Shown here one piece after another: positions 9,239 through 18,551 of a stretch of DNA of 64,000 nt; positions within the stretch are counted from its first letter, which is position 1, and each line of letters opens with the position of its first letter. The position numbers and the translations under genes are program-made. The notes below the pieces were generated by a model. That model had not been told where the DNA came from. It worked only from the letters and a program-made list of their open reading frames with translations, and did not search any database. This DNA is from Virgibacillus necropolis (lineage in GTDB: Bacteria > Bacillota > Bacilli > Bacillales > Amphibacillaceae): NCBI RefSeq assembly GCF_002224365.1, contig NZ_CP022437.1:3968001-4032000 (forward strand). Direction: 5' to 3'.

Positions 9239-10279
9239 TCAATCCATATGAGCAAACGGCAAATCAGTATCAACTTCACCCATTATACGTTTAGTGTAAA
9301 TCTTTTCACCTGCCAACCATTTTGCAAAATCAAAAACAACTGGCTCTCGGTCTCCACCAAGCGCAAACCATACTTTTCTCTCCTTGGAAAAATAACCAGA
9401 TGTATGAATCGTTCCAGACCAATTTCGATAATCACTTGAAAATACACCTTTATCCATGTCATTCATCATACGAAACGCTTCATAGCCATTTGAAACATTA
9501 CCTTTTTGAGCGTTGATCGCATTCATTCTTTTATAAGAATCATCAAGATGATGACGGTTTTCGTGTTTTAATACGTCAAAATGATTTGTACAAACGTTTG
9601 ATTGGTATGCCTCTACCCCACGTGGCGTGGCCTCTACAACAAATGTTTCTTCATTTTTATCTAATACAGTGTAACTGAATGAATGGCGGTGAGGAATTTC
9701 CTTTAACATACTAACCGCCTCTTTCACCGTTGCACAACGTTCCAAAATGATACGCCCAATCATGTTACAAATAAAGCCGTCACCAGGCTTTTTACGGTGC
9801 ATAAAATTATAGCCCATGATTAACCCTTTTTCGTTCATACCATCCATACGACCTGTGATACGTTGCGATGGTCCAATCACAGCATATCCGCCATCTGTTG
9901 GTTGGTAAATCATAAATCGTCCTTCATATGTCCTCGGATGATAATCGTAGTTTCTGATCATGTAATCATTGCTTGTAAAAATAGAACATCCAGAACGTAC
10001 ATATTCCAACCGATAACCGCCGAATTCTTTCAAAACCTCGTCCATTGGCCATTCTAATGCATCTCGAAGCCCAACAAGTTCATCCCACATGGCTGGTGCA
10101 TATGGTGCAAGAGCCTCTTTGACGGATTTTTCATCTATGATAAAGCGCGCTTTACGTGTCTTCCATTGTTTCCGTCTATTCTTGATTGTGAGCGAATCTT
10201 TCAGTTCCTCGCCTTGTTTAATACCAAAATCATAATGGCTTCCTCGAAATTGTAAAATATCGCTATATATTTTTTTCAT
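9239..10279 (-). CDS. C45 family autoproteolytic acyltransferase/hydrolase
   Basis: 346 aa of the acyl-CoA:6-aminopenicillanic-acid acyltransferase (peptidase C45) family, Ntn hydrolases that cleave themselves before a catalytic cysteine. The expected nucleophile is C98 in YVRSGCSIFTS; downstream family motifs are MIRNYDYHP, GRMDGMNEKGL and YTVLDKNEETFVVEATPRG. No signal peptide. The natural substrate is unknown; many bacillus members are called peptidase C45 or linear amide hydrolases. The start is ATG 10279, after GTGGGG. Monocistronic and divergent from the next gene. Confidence 0.85.
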   Translation of the reverse strand: MKKIYSDILQFRGSHYDFGIKQGEELKDSLTIKNRRKQWKTRKARFIIDEKSVKEALAPYAPAMWDELVGLRDALEWPMDEVLKEFGGYRLEYVRSGCSIFTSNDYMIRNYDYHPRTYEGRFMIYQPTDGGYAVIGPSQRITGRMDGMNEKGLIMGYNFMHRKKPGDGFICNMIGRIILERCATVKEAVSMLKEIPHRHSFSYTVLDKNEETFVVEATPRGVEAYQSNVCTNHFDVLKHENRHHLDDSYKRMNAINAQKGNVSNGYEAFRMMNDMDKGVFSSDYRNWSGTIHTSGYFSKERKVWFALGGDREPVVFDFAKWLAGEKIYTKRIMGEVDTDLPFAHMD

Positions 10280-10435
10280 TCGTATTACCCCACTTAATTT
10301 TTTTTGCTATTACCATAGTTTAATGGATTTTAAAAAATAATAAAACGAAATTGTTTAGGTGACTTTTGAAACTATTGACCGTCATCATACGTACGAACAG
10401 ATGAAAACTATACTAGTAGGAGTGAAGTAACTATT

Positions 10436-12160
10436 ATGACGGGAATTTTGCTAACAGCTATTTTATCATTCATTTTGTATGTAGTCTTATCGATTATACT
10501 TATCGTTAAGAATAAGATTAAGAAAAAGAGAAAAATAACCACGCAACATGCGGCATTCATTTTTGCTTTGTTATTCATCATTGCAAGTATCGCAAACTAT
10601 TTTATTTTACTTCCAATAACCATTCCCAATATGGTCATTGCAAATCTTGTGATAGCAGTTATCGGAATCTTTTTGTTATATGGAATGACACAAACACCAG
10701 GAAAAAATAAGCGTAGCGGGCCATTCGAGGCAGCGTTAGGTTTAGTAGTAATTCTAGCAGTCTTAGCACTTCCAACTATTTTCGTACTAGGTATTTTTAC
10801 GCTAGATAACTCGTATGAGTCTATTAATCAAAATGAAGTCGAAGAGGCAAAACCGTTAAGCAAGGATGATACACCAATTAGCGTATCCCCTGAGTTTGCA
10901 CGAAACAAGACGCAAAAATCAATGAGTGTTATTCCGAACACTCAATTTTACGATCTTGGTAAGTTACAAGTCCAAACTCTAGAGAATGATGTTGTATTTG
11001 TCGGACCTGTTGAGTTTACCAGCTTTTGGAAATGGTTCCGCGGTAAGGAAACAGAAGGCTATTTCACTATTTCTGCAACAAACGTCAATGCACAGCCAGA
11101 ATTTGTCGAAAGTAAAATGGAATATACAAATTCTAGCTATTTTAATAAAAACATCGAACGAGTGATTTATGGTGCTTACCCAAGTTACATTCGAAGTGGT
11201 GAAGCTCAAATAGAAGTAGATAAAAATGGTAAGCCTTGGTATGTCCAAACGTTATACAAACCAATTGGAATAACAAATAAACCAGACCTTCAAGATTTAA
11301 AGGTTGCGATTGTTGATCCAGTAGAAGGTGATGTTAAACTTTATGCAACAAGTGAAGCACCTGATTTTGTAGACGGATCTGTAAGCTCAGAAATGGCCAC
11401 TGATGTAAATGAATACTTTGGTAAGTATGTCCACGGATGGCTGAACTCCATTTTTGGAAAGAAAGATGTAAAAATACCAAATGAATCTGGAACGGAAAGC
11501 AGTGTTACACCAATTTTCGATGAAAATGGTGACATGTTTTATTTTACTGATATGACATCGCCAAAAGAAAATATTGACTCTGCTCTAGGTTACACATTAA
11601 TAAATGCTCGTACTGGCGACCTAACCTATTACAATAGTAAGAAGAATAGCGGCATAATGGATAGCACAGGAGCGAAGGAAATTGTAGATAAGGAATTTCC
11701 TGAGAAGAACTGGAAAGGATCAATGCCAGTTTTATATAACATTGATGGTAACCCTACTTGGATTGTGAATGTCCTCGATCCAAACGGACTCTTTAAAAAG
11801 TATGCTTATATCAAAGCATCCGATTCTGATTTCGTCGTATTTGGTGACACAGCACGTGAAACACTAGAAGCATACCGTCTGCAGTTACTACAGGATCCAA
11901 GTAATGTATCTTCTTCAGGCGAAACTCCTTTACAGAAGCGTTCTGGCGAAGTTAACCGTGTATTAGTTACTACACAAAACAATGGGCAAGTTGTTCAGTT
12001 TTTATTAAAAGGAGATAAAACTATTTATACGATAACCGCTGGGAAAGCTCCCCTTGCACTATTCTTGCAGGCAGGAGATAACGTACAATTAGAAGCAAAC
12101 ATTCGTGATAATGGCACTGGAATTGTAGAGACTATATCTATTGACGGATTAACGGAATAA
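10436..12160 (+). CDS. Membrane protein with large extracytoplasmic domain, unknown function
   Basis: 574 aa. Four hydrophobic helices lie at about residues 3-24, 38-57, 65-84 and 97-120, with a basic loop (KNKIKKKRK) after the first. The remaining ~450 residues are soluble, acidic and mostly beta-rich, and should lie outside the membrane. A region around GYTLINARTGDLTYYNSK followed by an IVDKEFPEKNWKGSM helix looks like a PepSY-type fold, which is only an impression. I do not recognise the family. The GGAG before ATG 10436 is rather far (about 13 nt). A strong terminator follows, so it is a single-gene unit. Confidence 0.8.
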   Translation: MTGILLTAILSFILYVVLSIILIVKNKIKKKRKITTQHAAFIFALLFIIASIANYFILLPITIPNMVIANLVIAVIGIFLLYGMTQTPGKNKRSGPFEAALGLVVILAVLALPTIFVLGIFTLDNSYESINQNEVEEAKPLSKDDTPISVSPEFARNKTQKSMSVIPNTQFYDLGKLQVQTLENDVVFVGPVEFTSFWKWFRGKETEGYFTISATNVNAQPEFVESKMEYTNSSYFNKNIERVIYGAYPSYIRSGEAQIEVDKNGKPWYVQTLYKPIGITNKPDLQDLKVAIVDPVEGDVKLYATSEAPDFVDGSVSSEMATDVNEYFGKYVHGWLNSIFGKKDVKIPNESGTESSVTPIFDENGDMFYFTDMTSPKENIDSALGYTLINARTGDLTYYNSKKNSGIMDSTGAKEIVDKEFPEKNWKGSMPVLYNIDGNPTWIVNVLDPNGLFKKYAYIKASDSDFVVFGDTARETLEAYRLQLLQDPSNVSSSGETPLQKRSGEVNRVLVTTQNNGQVVQFLLKGDKTIYTITAGKAPLALFLQAGDNVQLEANIRDNGTGIVETISIDGLTE

Positions 12161-12167
12161 AACGGAA

Positions 12168-12218
12168 AAACAAGAAGGATTGTCCCCATTTCGGGTTCAA
12201 TCCTTCTTGTTTGTTTTT
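12168..12218 (+). terminator. Terminator after the 574-aa membrane protein
   Basis: 14-bp stem AACAAGAAGGATTG / CAATCCTTCTTGTT followed by TGTTTTT. Confidence 0.9.
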
Positions 12219-12249
12219 ACCTGTGGTTCGGGACTGGATTGGCGGATAT

Positions 12250-12326
12250 ACAGTTAAATCGGCCGATAAAGTGAGACTTCATTCAGTAGGGGTTTTCTTC
12301 CAACCCCACTAATTTGATTTAACTGT
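12250..12326. repeat. Nested inverted repeat
   Basis: Outer arms ACAGTTAAATC (12250-12260) and GATTTAACTGT (12316-12326) enclose a hairpin AGTAGGGGTT / AACCCCACT at about 12285-12310. It lies after the 10436-12160 terminator and just past the stop of the convergent ABC-F gene. It may act as that gene's terminator or be a small dispersed repeat; no other copy is seen here. Confidence 0.55.
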
Positions 12327-12353
12327 TAGCGAAGGTTTTTTATGGTTTATAAG

Positions 12354-14234
12354 TTATTTACCCGCTTCCATTTCTTCAACCAAAATAGATAATTCTTCCC
12401 AGCGCTCCATTTTTTGTTCTAATTGATTTTCTACTTCTTCTTGTTGTTTATACAAATCTTGAACTTTCTCAAGATCGCTTCCAGCTCCAGCAATAGCTTC
12501 TTTCAAACTTTCTATCCGGGTTTCCAGCTCAGTAATTTGGTCTTCGATTTGATTCCATTCATTCTGATCATTATACGAAAGCTTTTTCTTTGCCTTTTTG
12601 CCAGATGAAGAAGGTTTCTCTTTCATTGGTGTAGATACTTTTTCAGTTTCCTGTTTCTCCAAATACTCACTGTAATTGCCATAAAAACGCGTAACTTCTG
12701 GCGTTTCAGATAACACCAATAGCTGATCAACCACTCTATCCAAGAAGTAGCGATCATGTGAGACGGTAATGACTACCCCTGGAAAATTTGCTAGGTAATC
12801 TTCTAGAATACTTAATGTTTCTGTGTCCAAGTCATTTGTTGGTTCATCCAAAAATAAAACATTAGGCTCAAGCATCAATATTTTTAATAAATATAGTCGA
12901 CGCTTTTCTCCACCCGATAGCTTACGAATGTAGTTCCATTGCTCTGATCGTGGAAACAAAAAGCGTTCCAACATTTGTTCAGCTGTGATCACTTCCCCAT
13001 CCTTTGTATGAATGACCTCAGCAACTTCTTTTATATAATCAATAACTCGTAAATCTTCATTAATTTCTTCATTTTCCTGCGTATAATAGCCAATTTTAAC
13101 TGTTTCGCCAACATCAATTGTCCCAGTATCAGGATTCAGACGATTAGCCATTATGTTTAACAAGGTCGTTTTCCCAGAACCATTTGGACCAACGATTCCT
13201 AATCGTTCACCCGGTACAACTAAATAATCAAAGCTAGTGAACAATTGCTTATCACCAAAGTATTTTTCAATACCCGTCAATTCAAGGACTTTCTTGCCTA
13301 AACGTTTCGATCCTGCTTGAAATGCCACTTGATTTTTATTTGTATCAAAACTCTTTTCCTTCATATCCTCTACCCGATCAATCCGAGCTTTTTGCTTCGT
13401 TGATCGCGCTTTTGCTCCACGCCTTAACCACGCAATCTCACGCCTTAAGATATTCTCATGTTTTTGCTGACTACTTTCTTCTAATTCTTCACGTTCCGCT
13501 TTTTTTTCAAGAAACGATTCATAATTCCCTGTGTACTTATAAAGATTGCCTTTATTTAATTCATACATATGATTCGTTACACGATTTAAAAAATATCGAT
13601 CATGCGTAACAAGTAGCATTGCGCCACGATACGATGCAAGAAACTTCTCCAACCATTCAATTGTAGCGTGATCTAAATGGTTTGTTGGCTCATCTAATAT
13701 CAATAAATCAGCGGGTTGAATTAATGCCTTAGCAATTGCGACTCGTTTCTTTTGTCCCCCTGACAAATCAGTCACCTGCTTATTAAAGTCTGTGATTCCA
13801 AGTTTCGTCAGAACTGTTTTTGCGGTTGTATTTGCTTCCCATGCTTTGTTTTCATCCATTTTTTGTTGCGTAGTTAGCATACGTTTTTGCGCGGTTTGAC
13901 TGGTTGGATTTTCCATGAGTTCAAGAAGTGTACGTTCGTATTCCCGCATCGTTTTCATGATCACCGAATCACCAAAATAGATTTGTTCAATCACTGTTAA
14001 TTCTGGATCTAGAACAGGGTCTTGGGATAGGTACTCAATATGGTAATCTTTCGCATGTTTCACAAGACCACTTTCGGGTGTTTCAATCCCAGCAATAACT
14101 TTTAAAAAGGTTGATTTTCCAGTCCCATTGACACCAATAAGTCCAATACGATCATTTTCTTTTATAGTACAAGAAACCTCATTAAATAAAATCTTTTCGC
14201 CATATGATTTTACAACATTTTCAACAGTAAGCAT
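12354..14234 (-). CDS. ABC-F family ATPase, Uup/YfmR-like
   Basis: Soluble twin-cassette ATPase acting on the ribosome; the YfmR branch in Bacillus helps resolve stalled translation with EF-P. 626 aa from ATG 14234, which has GAGG 8-10 nt upstream; earlier in-frame ATGs lack a site. Walker A GVNGTGKST and GPNGSGKTT, signatures LSGGQKKR and LSGGEKRR, Walker B LLILDEPTNHLD and VLFLDEPTNDLD. The linker has EIAWLRRGAKARSTKQKAR, diagnostic of the Uup/YfmR type, and the C-terminal ~90 residues form a coiled coil (arm domain). No membrane segments, so not a transporter. Confidence 0.92.
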   Translation of the reverse strand: MLTVENVVKSYGEKILFNEVSCTIKENDRIGLIGVNGTGKSTFLKVIAGIETPESGLVKHAKDYHIEYLSQDPVLDPELTVIEQIYFGDSVIMKTMREYERTLLELMENPTSQTAQKRMLTTQQKMDENKAWEANTTAKTVLTKLGITDFNKQVTDLSGGQKKRVAIAKALIQPADLLILDEPTNHLDHATIEWLEKFLASYRGAMLLVTHDRYFLNRVTNHMYELNKGNLYKYTGNYESFLEKKAEREELEESSQQKHENILRREIAWLRRGAKARSTKQKARIDRVEDMKEKSFDTNKNQVAFQAGSKRLGKKVLELTGIEKYFGDKQLFTSFDYLVVPGERLGIVGPNGSGKTTLLNIMANRLNPDTGTIDVGETVKIGYYTQENEEINEDLRVIDYIKEVAEVIHTKDGEVITAEQMLERFLFPRSEQWNYIRKLSGGEKRRLYLLKILMLEPNVLFLDEPTNDLDTETLSILEDYLANFPGVVITVSHDRYFLDRVVDQLLVLSETPEVTRFYGNYSEYLEKQETEKVSTPMKEKPSSSGKKAKKKLSYNDQNEWNQIEDQITELETRIESLKEAIAGAGSDLEKVQDLYKQQEEVENQLEQKMERWEELSILVEEMEAGK

Positions 14235-14310
14235 TTCAACATTCCTCATTTCGAACTTCACTCTATCCATTAGTATAAGGGAATATATAGCATGTGGAAA
14301 GTAAACAACA

Positions 14311-14340
14311 AACACGCGAGCATAATCGCCCGCGTGCTTT
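14311..14340 (-). terminator. Terminator after the small membrane protein
   Basis: On the minus strand AGCACGCGGGC / GCTCGCGTGTT forms a GC-rich stem followed by TGTTGTTT. It overlaps the last base of the 14340-14522 stop. Confidence 0.8.
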
Positions 14341-14522
14341 TAGAGTTTTTCATCTTTTGTTCCCTTAATGCGCTGTTTTATATAAATTACAATCAAAAAT
14401 AACAGCCAGGAAGTAACACAATAAAAAAGAATCTTACTTGTTGGTTGCATATCATTAAAAAAGAATGCCATTCCCATCCATATAAATCCTAAGCCTATTA
14501 TTTGATATAACACTAATTTCAT
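14340..14522 (-). CDS. Small two-helix membrane protein, 60 aa
   Basis: Begins MKLVLYQIIGLGFIWMGMAFF, with the first helix at residues 3-21 and a second at about 30-48, then a basic/charged tail (KQRIKGTKDEKL). The start is ATG 14522, 8 nt after GGAGGG; the longer frame to 14549 has no ribosome site. Family unknown. Sits between ribH and the ABC-F gene on the same strand with its own terminator. Confidence 0.75.
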   Translation of the reverse strand: MKLVLYQIIGLGFIWMGMAFFFNDMQPTSKILFYCVTSWLLFLIVIYIKQRIKGTKDEKL

Positions 14523-14556
14523 CGATCTTTCCCTCCACTGATGGAACATCTCTATT

Positions 14557-14602
14557 TAGTATTGTATCGTATTTAGATTCGAATTTCTATCGACAATACT
14601 AT
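14557..14602. terminator. Hairpin at the end of the rib operon
   Basis: Imperfect inverted repeat TAGTATTGTATCG / CGACAATACTA overlapping the ribH stop codon. It lacks a clear T run, so it may be a weak terminator or mRNA-stabilising structure. Confidence 0.4.
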
Positions 14603-15063
14603 AAAGCTTTAATTAGGTTTGCCATTTCAATGGCGGCAACTGCTGATTCTGACCCCTTATTTCCAGCCTTTGTTCCGGAACGTTCAATTGCCTGTTCAAT
14701 CGTTTCTGTTGTAAGCACGCCAAATATGACAGGTTTACCTGATTGAGACGATGCCTGCGAGACCCCTTTTGCCGCTTCCCCGCATACATAATCAAAATGA
14801 GGTGTTGCTCCTCGAATAACGGCCCCAAGTGTGATAACTGCATCATATTTTTCATTCATCGCCATTTTGTTTGCAACCAATGGAATTTCAAATGCACCTG
14901 GCACCCATGCGACATCGATATTTTGCTCACTCATACCATGTCTTTTTAATGTACCGATTGCACCCTCTAACAATTTGCTCGTAATAAAATCATTAAACCT
15001 TCCTACAACAATACCAATCGTTAAGTCTGTAGCTACTAATTTCCCTTCAAATGTCTGACCCAT
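14599..15063 (-). CDS. ribH: 6,7-dimethyl-8-ribityllumazine synthase
   Basis: Condenses 3,4-dihydroxy-2-butanone 4-phosphate with the ribitylaminopyrimidine to give lumazine, the penultimate riboflavin step. 154 aa from ATG 15063, 9 nt after GAGGAG; an in-frame ATG at 15072 abuts that site. Motifs: [24 protein letters not shown] near residue 55, [14 protein letters not shown] near residue 82 (catalytic His), [14 protein letters not shown]. Last gene of ribD-ribE-ribBA-ribH. Confidence 0.97.
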   Translation of the reverse strand: MGQTFEGKLVATDLTIGIVVGRFNDFITSKLLEGAIGTLKRHGMSEQNIDVAWVPGAFEIPLVANKMAMNEKYDAVITLGAVIRGATPHFDYVCGEAAKGVSQASSQSGKPVIFGVLTTETIEQAIERSGTKAGNKGSESAVAAIEMANLIKAL

Positions 15064-15082
15064 AGTTACCATCTCCTCATTA

Positions 15083-16282
15083 TTAATTGTGTAGTTCTAA
15101 TAAGTGTCCCATTTTGCTATATTTCGTTTGCATATATGGCATATTGACTTCGTTGTATGTGGTTGTTAGTGGAATTCGTTTCTTAATCACAATTCCATAT
15201 AACTCCAATGCCGTTATTTTTTCAGGGTTATTTGTTAAAACTTTTACTTGGTTGATGCCTAAGTCTTGTAAGATTTGTGCACTAAGCAGATAATCTCGAC
15301 TATCAGCTGCAAAACCTAACTGCTCGTTTGCCTCGACCGTATCATAACCCTCTTCCTGTAGCTTATATGCTTTGAGTTTGTTTAAAAGCCCAATACCACG
15401 GCCTTCCTGACGCATATATATCAATACACCACTGCCTGCTGATTCAATTTCAGCTAAAGCCTGGTGTAATTGAGGGCCACAATCACAACGCTTGGAGGCA
15501 AAGACATCACCAGTTAGACATTCTGAATGAACTCTCAATAATGTAGGTTTTTCTGGATCAATTTCACCCTTCACAAGAGCTATGTGTTCTTTCCCATCAA
15601 TATCATTGGAGTAACCAAAAACTTTAAAATCACCAAATTCTGTTGGCAATTTTGTTTCTACCTCACGCTTCACATGCTTTTCATTTTTTTTACGATAAGC
15701 AACTAATTCCTCGATTGATACTATTTTCAAATCAAGGCGGTCAGCCATTTCCACTAAGTCTGGAACGCGTGCCATGGTCCCGTCTTCTTTGATAATTTCA
15801 CAGATCACACCTGACGGATTTGCACCGCTGAGTTTTGCTAAATCAATCGATGCCTCTGTATGCCCTTGTCTAGTTAACACACCACCATCTTTAGCTACTA
15901 ATGGAAACACATGTCCAGGCCGCTTAAACTCCTTCGCATGACTATTCGGATTTGCCAATGCCTGAATGGTTTTTGATCGTTCAGCAGCACTAATTCCAGT
16001 TGTAGACTCCTGATGATCCACACTCACTGTAAAGGCTGTACCCAACGGATCAGAGCTATTATTAGTCATCATCGACAAATTCAGTTTGTTAGCGATTTCC
16101 TCTGAGATCGATGTACAGACAAGACCTTTTCCATGTGTAATCATAAAATTAATCGTTTCTGGTGTTGCCATATCAGATAAAGCAACAAAGTCCCCTTCAT
16201 TTTCTCTATCCTCATCATCCACTACGATGACAGATTTGCCTTGTTTTAAATCATTTATTGCCTCTTCAATTGTATGAAACAT
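15083..16282 (-). CDS. ribBA: Bifunctional DHBP synthase / GTP cyclohydrolase II
   Basis: Supplies both riboflavin precursors. Residues 1-200 are the RibB half ([11 protein letters not shown] near residue 21; [12 protein letters not shown] near residue 136) that makes dihydroxybutanone phosphate from ribulose 5-phosphate. Residues 205-399 are GTP cyclohydrolase II, with zinc cysteines in [17 protein letters not shown] and [10 protein letters not shown]. 399 aa, the normal length in Bacillus. Often called ribA in B. subtilis. 12 nt after ribE. Confidence 0.97.
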   Translation of the reverse strand: MFHTIEEAINDLKQGKSVIVVDDEDRENEGDFVALSDMATPETINFMITHGKGLVCTSISEEIANKLNLSMMTNNSSDPLGTAFTVSVDHQESTTGISAAERSKTIQALANPNSHAKEFKRPGHVFPLVAKDGGVLTRQGHTEASIDLAKLSGANPSGVICEIIKEDGTMARVPDLVEMADRLDLKIVSIEELVAYRKKNEKHVKREVETKLPTEFGDFKVFGYSNDIDGKEHIALVKGEIDPEKPTLLRVHSECLTGDVFASKRCDCGPQLHQALAEIESAGSGVLIYMRQEGRGIGLLNKLKAYKLQEEGYDTVEANEQLGFAADSRDYLLSAQILQDLGINQVKVLTNNPEKITALELYGIVIKKRIPLTTTYNEVNMPYMQTKYSKMGHLLELHN

Positions 16283-16294
16283 AATGACATCTCC

Positions 16295-16942
16295 TTATAG
16301 ATATCCGTTATTTGTTAAAAATGCTTGATTAATCCCGCTGTTACCGGTTTCTGTTTGTTTAATCATCTGCCCAACATATTTCGCTAACATATCACATTCA
16401 ATGTTAACGATAGACCCTACTGTTTTTTCACCTAAAACCGTTTGGGCCACAGTGTGTGGGATCAACGAGATAGTCAATGTCTGATCGTTCACTTCGAATA
16501 CAGTCAAACTTACCCCATCAACAGCTATTGATCCCTTTTTTAGTAAATAGGATTGGAGCTCTACAGGAACTTCTATATCATAGTAAATCGCATTCTCCTG
16601 CTTTTCTTTTCTGGTAATTTTGCCCGTTCCATCGATATGACCTGAAACAAAATGGCCTCCAAACCGCCCATTCGCATGCATAGCTCGTTCTAAATTAACT
16701 GCTGAGCCAGATTTTAATGTATTAAGTGACGTTGCTTTTATCGTTTCAGGCATTACATCTACACTAAATTTATTTGCATCGAATGTAGTAACGGTCAAAC
16801 AAATACCATTCACTGAAATGCTGTCACCAATTTTCATATCTGAGTTAATTGTTTTTGCATGGATTGTTAGCTCCACTGAATTTGCTGACTGTCTTTCTAT
16901 CTTTTTAACCTGACCGAGTTCTTCAATAATTCCAGTAAACAT
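16295..16942 (-). CDS. ribE: Riboflavin synthase, alpha subunit
   Basis: Dismutates two lumazines into riboflavin plus the pyrimidine. 215 aa with the internal duplication of two lumazine-binding barrels: the first begins MFTGIIEELGQV, the second around GHIDGTGKI. GRFGGHFVSGHIDG and SLIPHTV-type motifs are intact. Lies between ribD (2 nt) and ribBA (12 nt) in the operon. Called ribB in B. subtilis nomenclature. Confidence 0.96.
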   Translation of the reverse strand: MFTGIIEELGQVKKIERQSANSVELTIHAKTINSDMKIGDSISVNGICLTVTTFDANKFSVDVMPETIKATSLNTLKSGSAVNLERAMHANGRFGGHFVSGHIDGTGKITRKEKQENAIYYDIEVPVELQSYLLKKGSIAVDGVSLTVFEVNDQTLTISLIPHTVAQTVLGEKTVGSIVNIECDMLAKYVGQMIKQTETGNSGINQAFLTNNGYL

Positions 16943-16944
16943 GT

Positions 16945-18039
16945 TTATATCACCTCTTTAGGTACGGAAATAATTTTGATATCATCGCCGAGCATTTCGA
17001 CTGATTTAATACTTAACTGTAGGGCTTCTTTTAGTGATTCGATGCCAGAGCCTGCAAATGAAGTAGGTGCGTCTTCACCACCAATTAACTTAGGTGCCAT
17101 ATATGTGATGACCTGCTGAACCACTTTTGCATTTAGAAAACTTCCGTTGACTCCTGATCCGCCTTCCACATATAGGGTCATGATCCCTTCCCTCCCTAGA
17201 TAACGAAGAACTGGATCAATCTCAATTGTTTCCGTTTCTAGTTGAATAACTCTTGCATCTGTATTAGTTGTGAAAAAATTTATCTTGTCCTGTGATACCC
17301 CATTTGCAACAAAAATCCACGTTTCCGCTTCACCGTCTGTTACCATTTTCGCTTCTTGAGGGGTTCTCAGATGCGTATCTAAAATAATGCGTAATGGATT
17401 CCTTCCTCCATTCGGTAATCTTGTTGTGAGCTTGGGATCATCAGCAATTACCGTATTTACGCCAACTAAAATCGCATCATTTTCATGTCGATAATGGTGA
17501 ACATCAAGTCTTGCCTTCTCACCCGTGATCCACTTACTTTCACCAGTTATTGTAGCAGTCTTACCATCAAGACTTGTCGCAGATTTCAATGTTACATATG
17601 GCGTTTGACTAGCTGCATAGTGAAAAAATGGACCGTATAACTCTTCAGCTTTTTCATTTCCTACACCAGTATCTACTGTTATATTGGCCTTTTGTAACTT
17701 TTCAATTCCTTTACCTGCTACTTTTGGGTTTCTGTCCACTGTCGCGATAATGACTCGCTTTATTCCACTTTTAATAATGGCATCTGCGCATGGCGGAGTT
17801 TTTCCGTAGTGACTGCAAGGCTCAAGTGTTACATAAATGCTCGCATTATAAGCTTTATCTCCCGCCATCTCTAAAGCATGAACCTCCGCATGTGCAGAGC
17901 CTGCTTGTAAATGCGCCCCAATACCTACAATTGATCCATCCTTTACAATCACAGCACCTACAGGCGGATTTGGACTCGTTTGACCTTGTACAGATTTAGC
18001 AAGATCTAATGCAACATCCATATATCCCTCATCATTCAT
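16945..18039 (-). CDS. ribD: Bifunctional pyrimidine deaminase / reductase RibD
   Basis: Second and third steps of the pyrimidine branch. Residues 1-145 are the zinc deaminase (HAEVHAL near residue 49 and PCSHYGKTPPC near residue 75); the rest is the NADPH reductase (LKSATSLDGKTAT, TLYVEGGSGVNGSFL). 364 aa from ATG 18039, 8 nt after AAAGGA; an ATG 6 nt earlier is too close to that site. First gene of the operon, controlled by the FMN riboswitch upstream. Confidence 0.95.
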   Translation of the reverse strand: MNDEGYMDVALDLAKSVQGQTSPNPPVGAVIVKDGSIVGIGAHLQAGSAHAEVHALEMAGDKAYNASIYVTLEPCSHYGKTPPCADAIIKSGIKRVIIATVDRNPKVAGKGIEKLQKANITVDTGVGNEKAEELYGPFFHYAASQTPYVTLKSATSLDGKTATITGESKWITGEKARLDVHHYRHENDAILVGVNTVIADDPKLTTRLPNGGRNPLRIILDTHLRTPQEAKMVTDGEAETWIFVANGVSQDKINFFTTNTDARVIQLETETIEIDPVLRYLGREGIMTLYVEGGSGVNGSFLNAKVVQQVITYMAPKLIGGEDAPTSFAGSGIESLKEALQLSIKSVEMLGDDIKIISVPKEVI

Positions 18040-18065
18040 GTGCATTATCCTTTCTTTTTTAACAA

Positions 18066-18100
18066 AATAAAAAGCCCCTGAATAAGCTTCAAGGGCGTAA
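18066..18100 (-). terminator. Riboswitch expression-platform terminator
   Basis: On the minus strand GCCCTTGAA / TTCAGGGGC is followed by TTTTTATTTT, between the FMN aptamer and ribD. It is well placed as the FMN-dependent transcription terminator; the ribD ribosome site lies just after. Confidence 0.85.
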
Positions 18101-18227
18101 TGGTAGAATTTATAGGTATCGTAAAATAAGCATTCTTTTTAAATGAAATGCAACGTACAGAAACATAAGCTATTAATTTACACACAAAAACCGTGTATGA
18201 TAATATCACGAATGTACTGCTACCTAG

Positions 18228-18378
18228 AAATCCCTTCTCCCATCCAGACTTTAACTGTCGGCTCTGGAGTTTCACCAGATCCACCGCTTGGTTATAGGAA
18301 TAACCGCACGGGTCACGGACTAAGAAGCAAGATACTTCATCACCGCCGATTGGGAATTTCACCCGACCCCGAAGGAAT
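18228..18378 (-). promoter_or_regulatory. FMN riboswitch (RFN element) of the riboflavin operon
   Basis: The minus strand shows the conserved RFN blocks in order: TTCGGGGTCGGGTGAAATTC, CCAATCGGCGGTGATG, GTCCGTGACCCG, GGTGGATCTGGTGAAACTCC, GAGCCGACAGTTAAAGTC and TGGATGGGAGAAGG. P1 closes by ATTCCTTC with GAAGGGAT. FMN binding is expected to favour the terminator at 18066-18100 and switch the operon off. Confidence 0.96.
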
Positions 18379-18390
18379 TAATAATATAAT

Positions 18391-18419
18391 GTTATAGTGT
18401 GTGTTCAAAAAGTCGGCAA
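18391..18419 (-). promoter_or_regulatory. Predicted promoter of the rib operon, -35 inside the repeat element
   Basis: On the minus strand TTGCCG (18419-18414), a 17-bp spacer, then TATAAC (18396-18391). Transcription would start near 18384, just upstream of riboswitch helix P1 (18378). The alternative TTGAAC-16-TATTAT (18408-18381) would start inside P1 and is less likely. In either case the -35 box lies within the MITE-like element. Confidence 0.6.
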
Positions 18420-18551
18420 ATTAAAAACAAGAAGTTCAAGGCGCGAAGATTTTGAGGACCGGAACGTATGCTTTTAATACGTGAGGACCGGAAAAACTGC
18501 GCAACGAAGAAATTCGCCGTTTATCATTTGGTGACTTTTTGAACATCCTCT
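18394..18551. repeat. MITE-like element, copy 2 (inverted relative to copy 1)
   Basis: Same 13-bp terminal inverted repeats as the 4203-4360 copy (TGTTCAAAAAGTC from 18402; GACTTTTTGAACA to 18545) and the same length. Read on the minus strand it aligns end to end with copy 1. The central ACGTAT/ATACGT hairpin is kept and flanked by GAGGACCGG direct repeats. Its left end abuts the riboflavin leader. Confidence 0.85.

Noticed and set aside
14613-14855. 80-codon minus-strand frame within ribH
   Set aside because: Shadow of ribH in another frame.
18045-18362. 105-codon minus-strand frame over the FMN riboswitch
   Set aside because: It follows the aptamer sequence itself (conserved RNA blocks explain it) and has no ribosome site.
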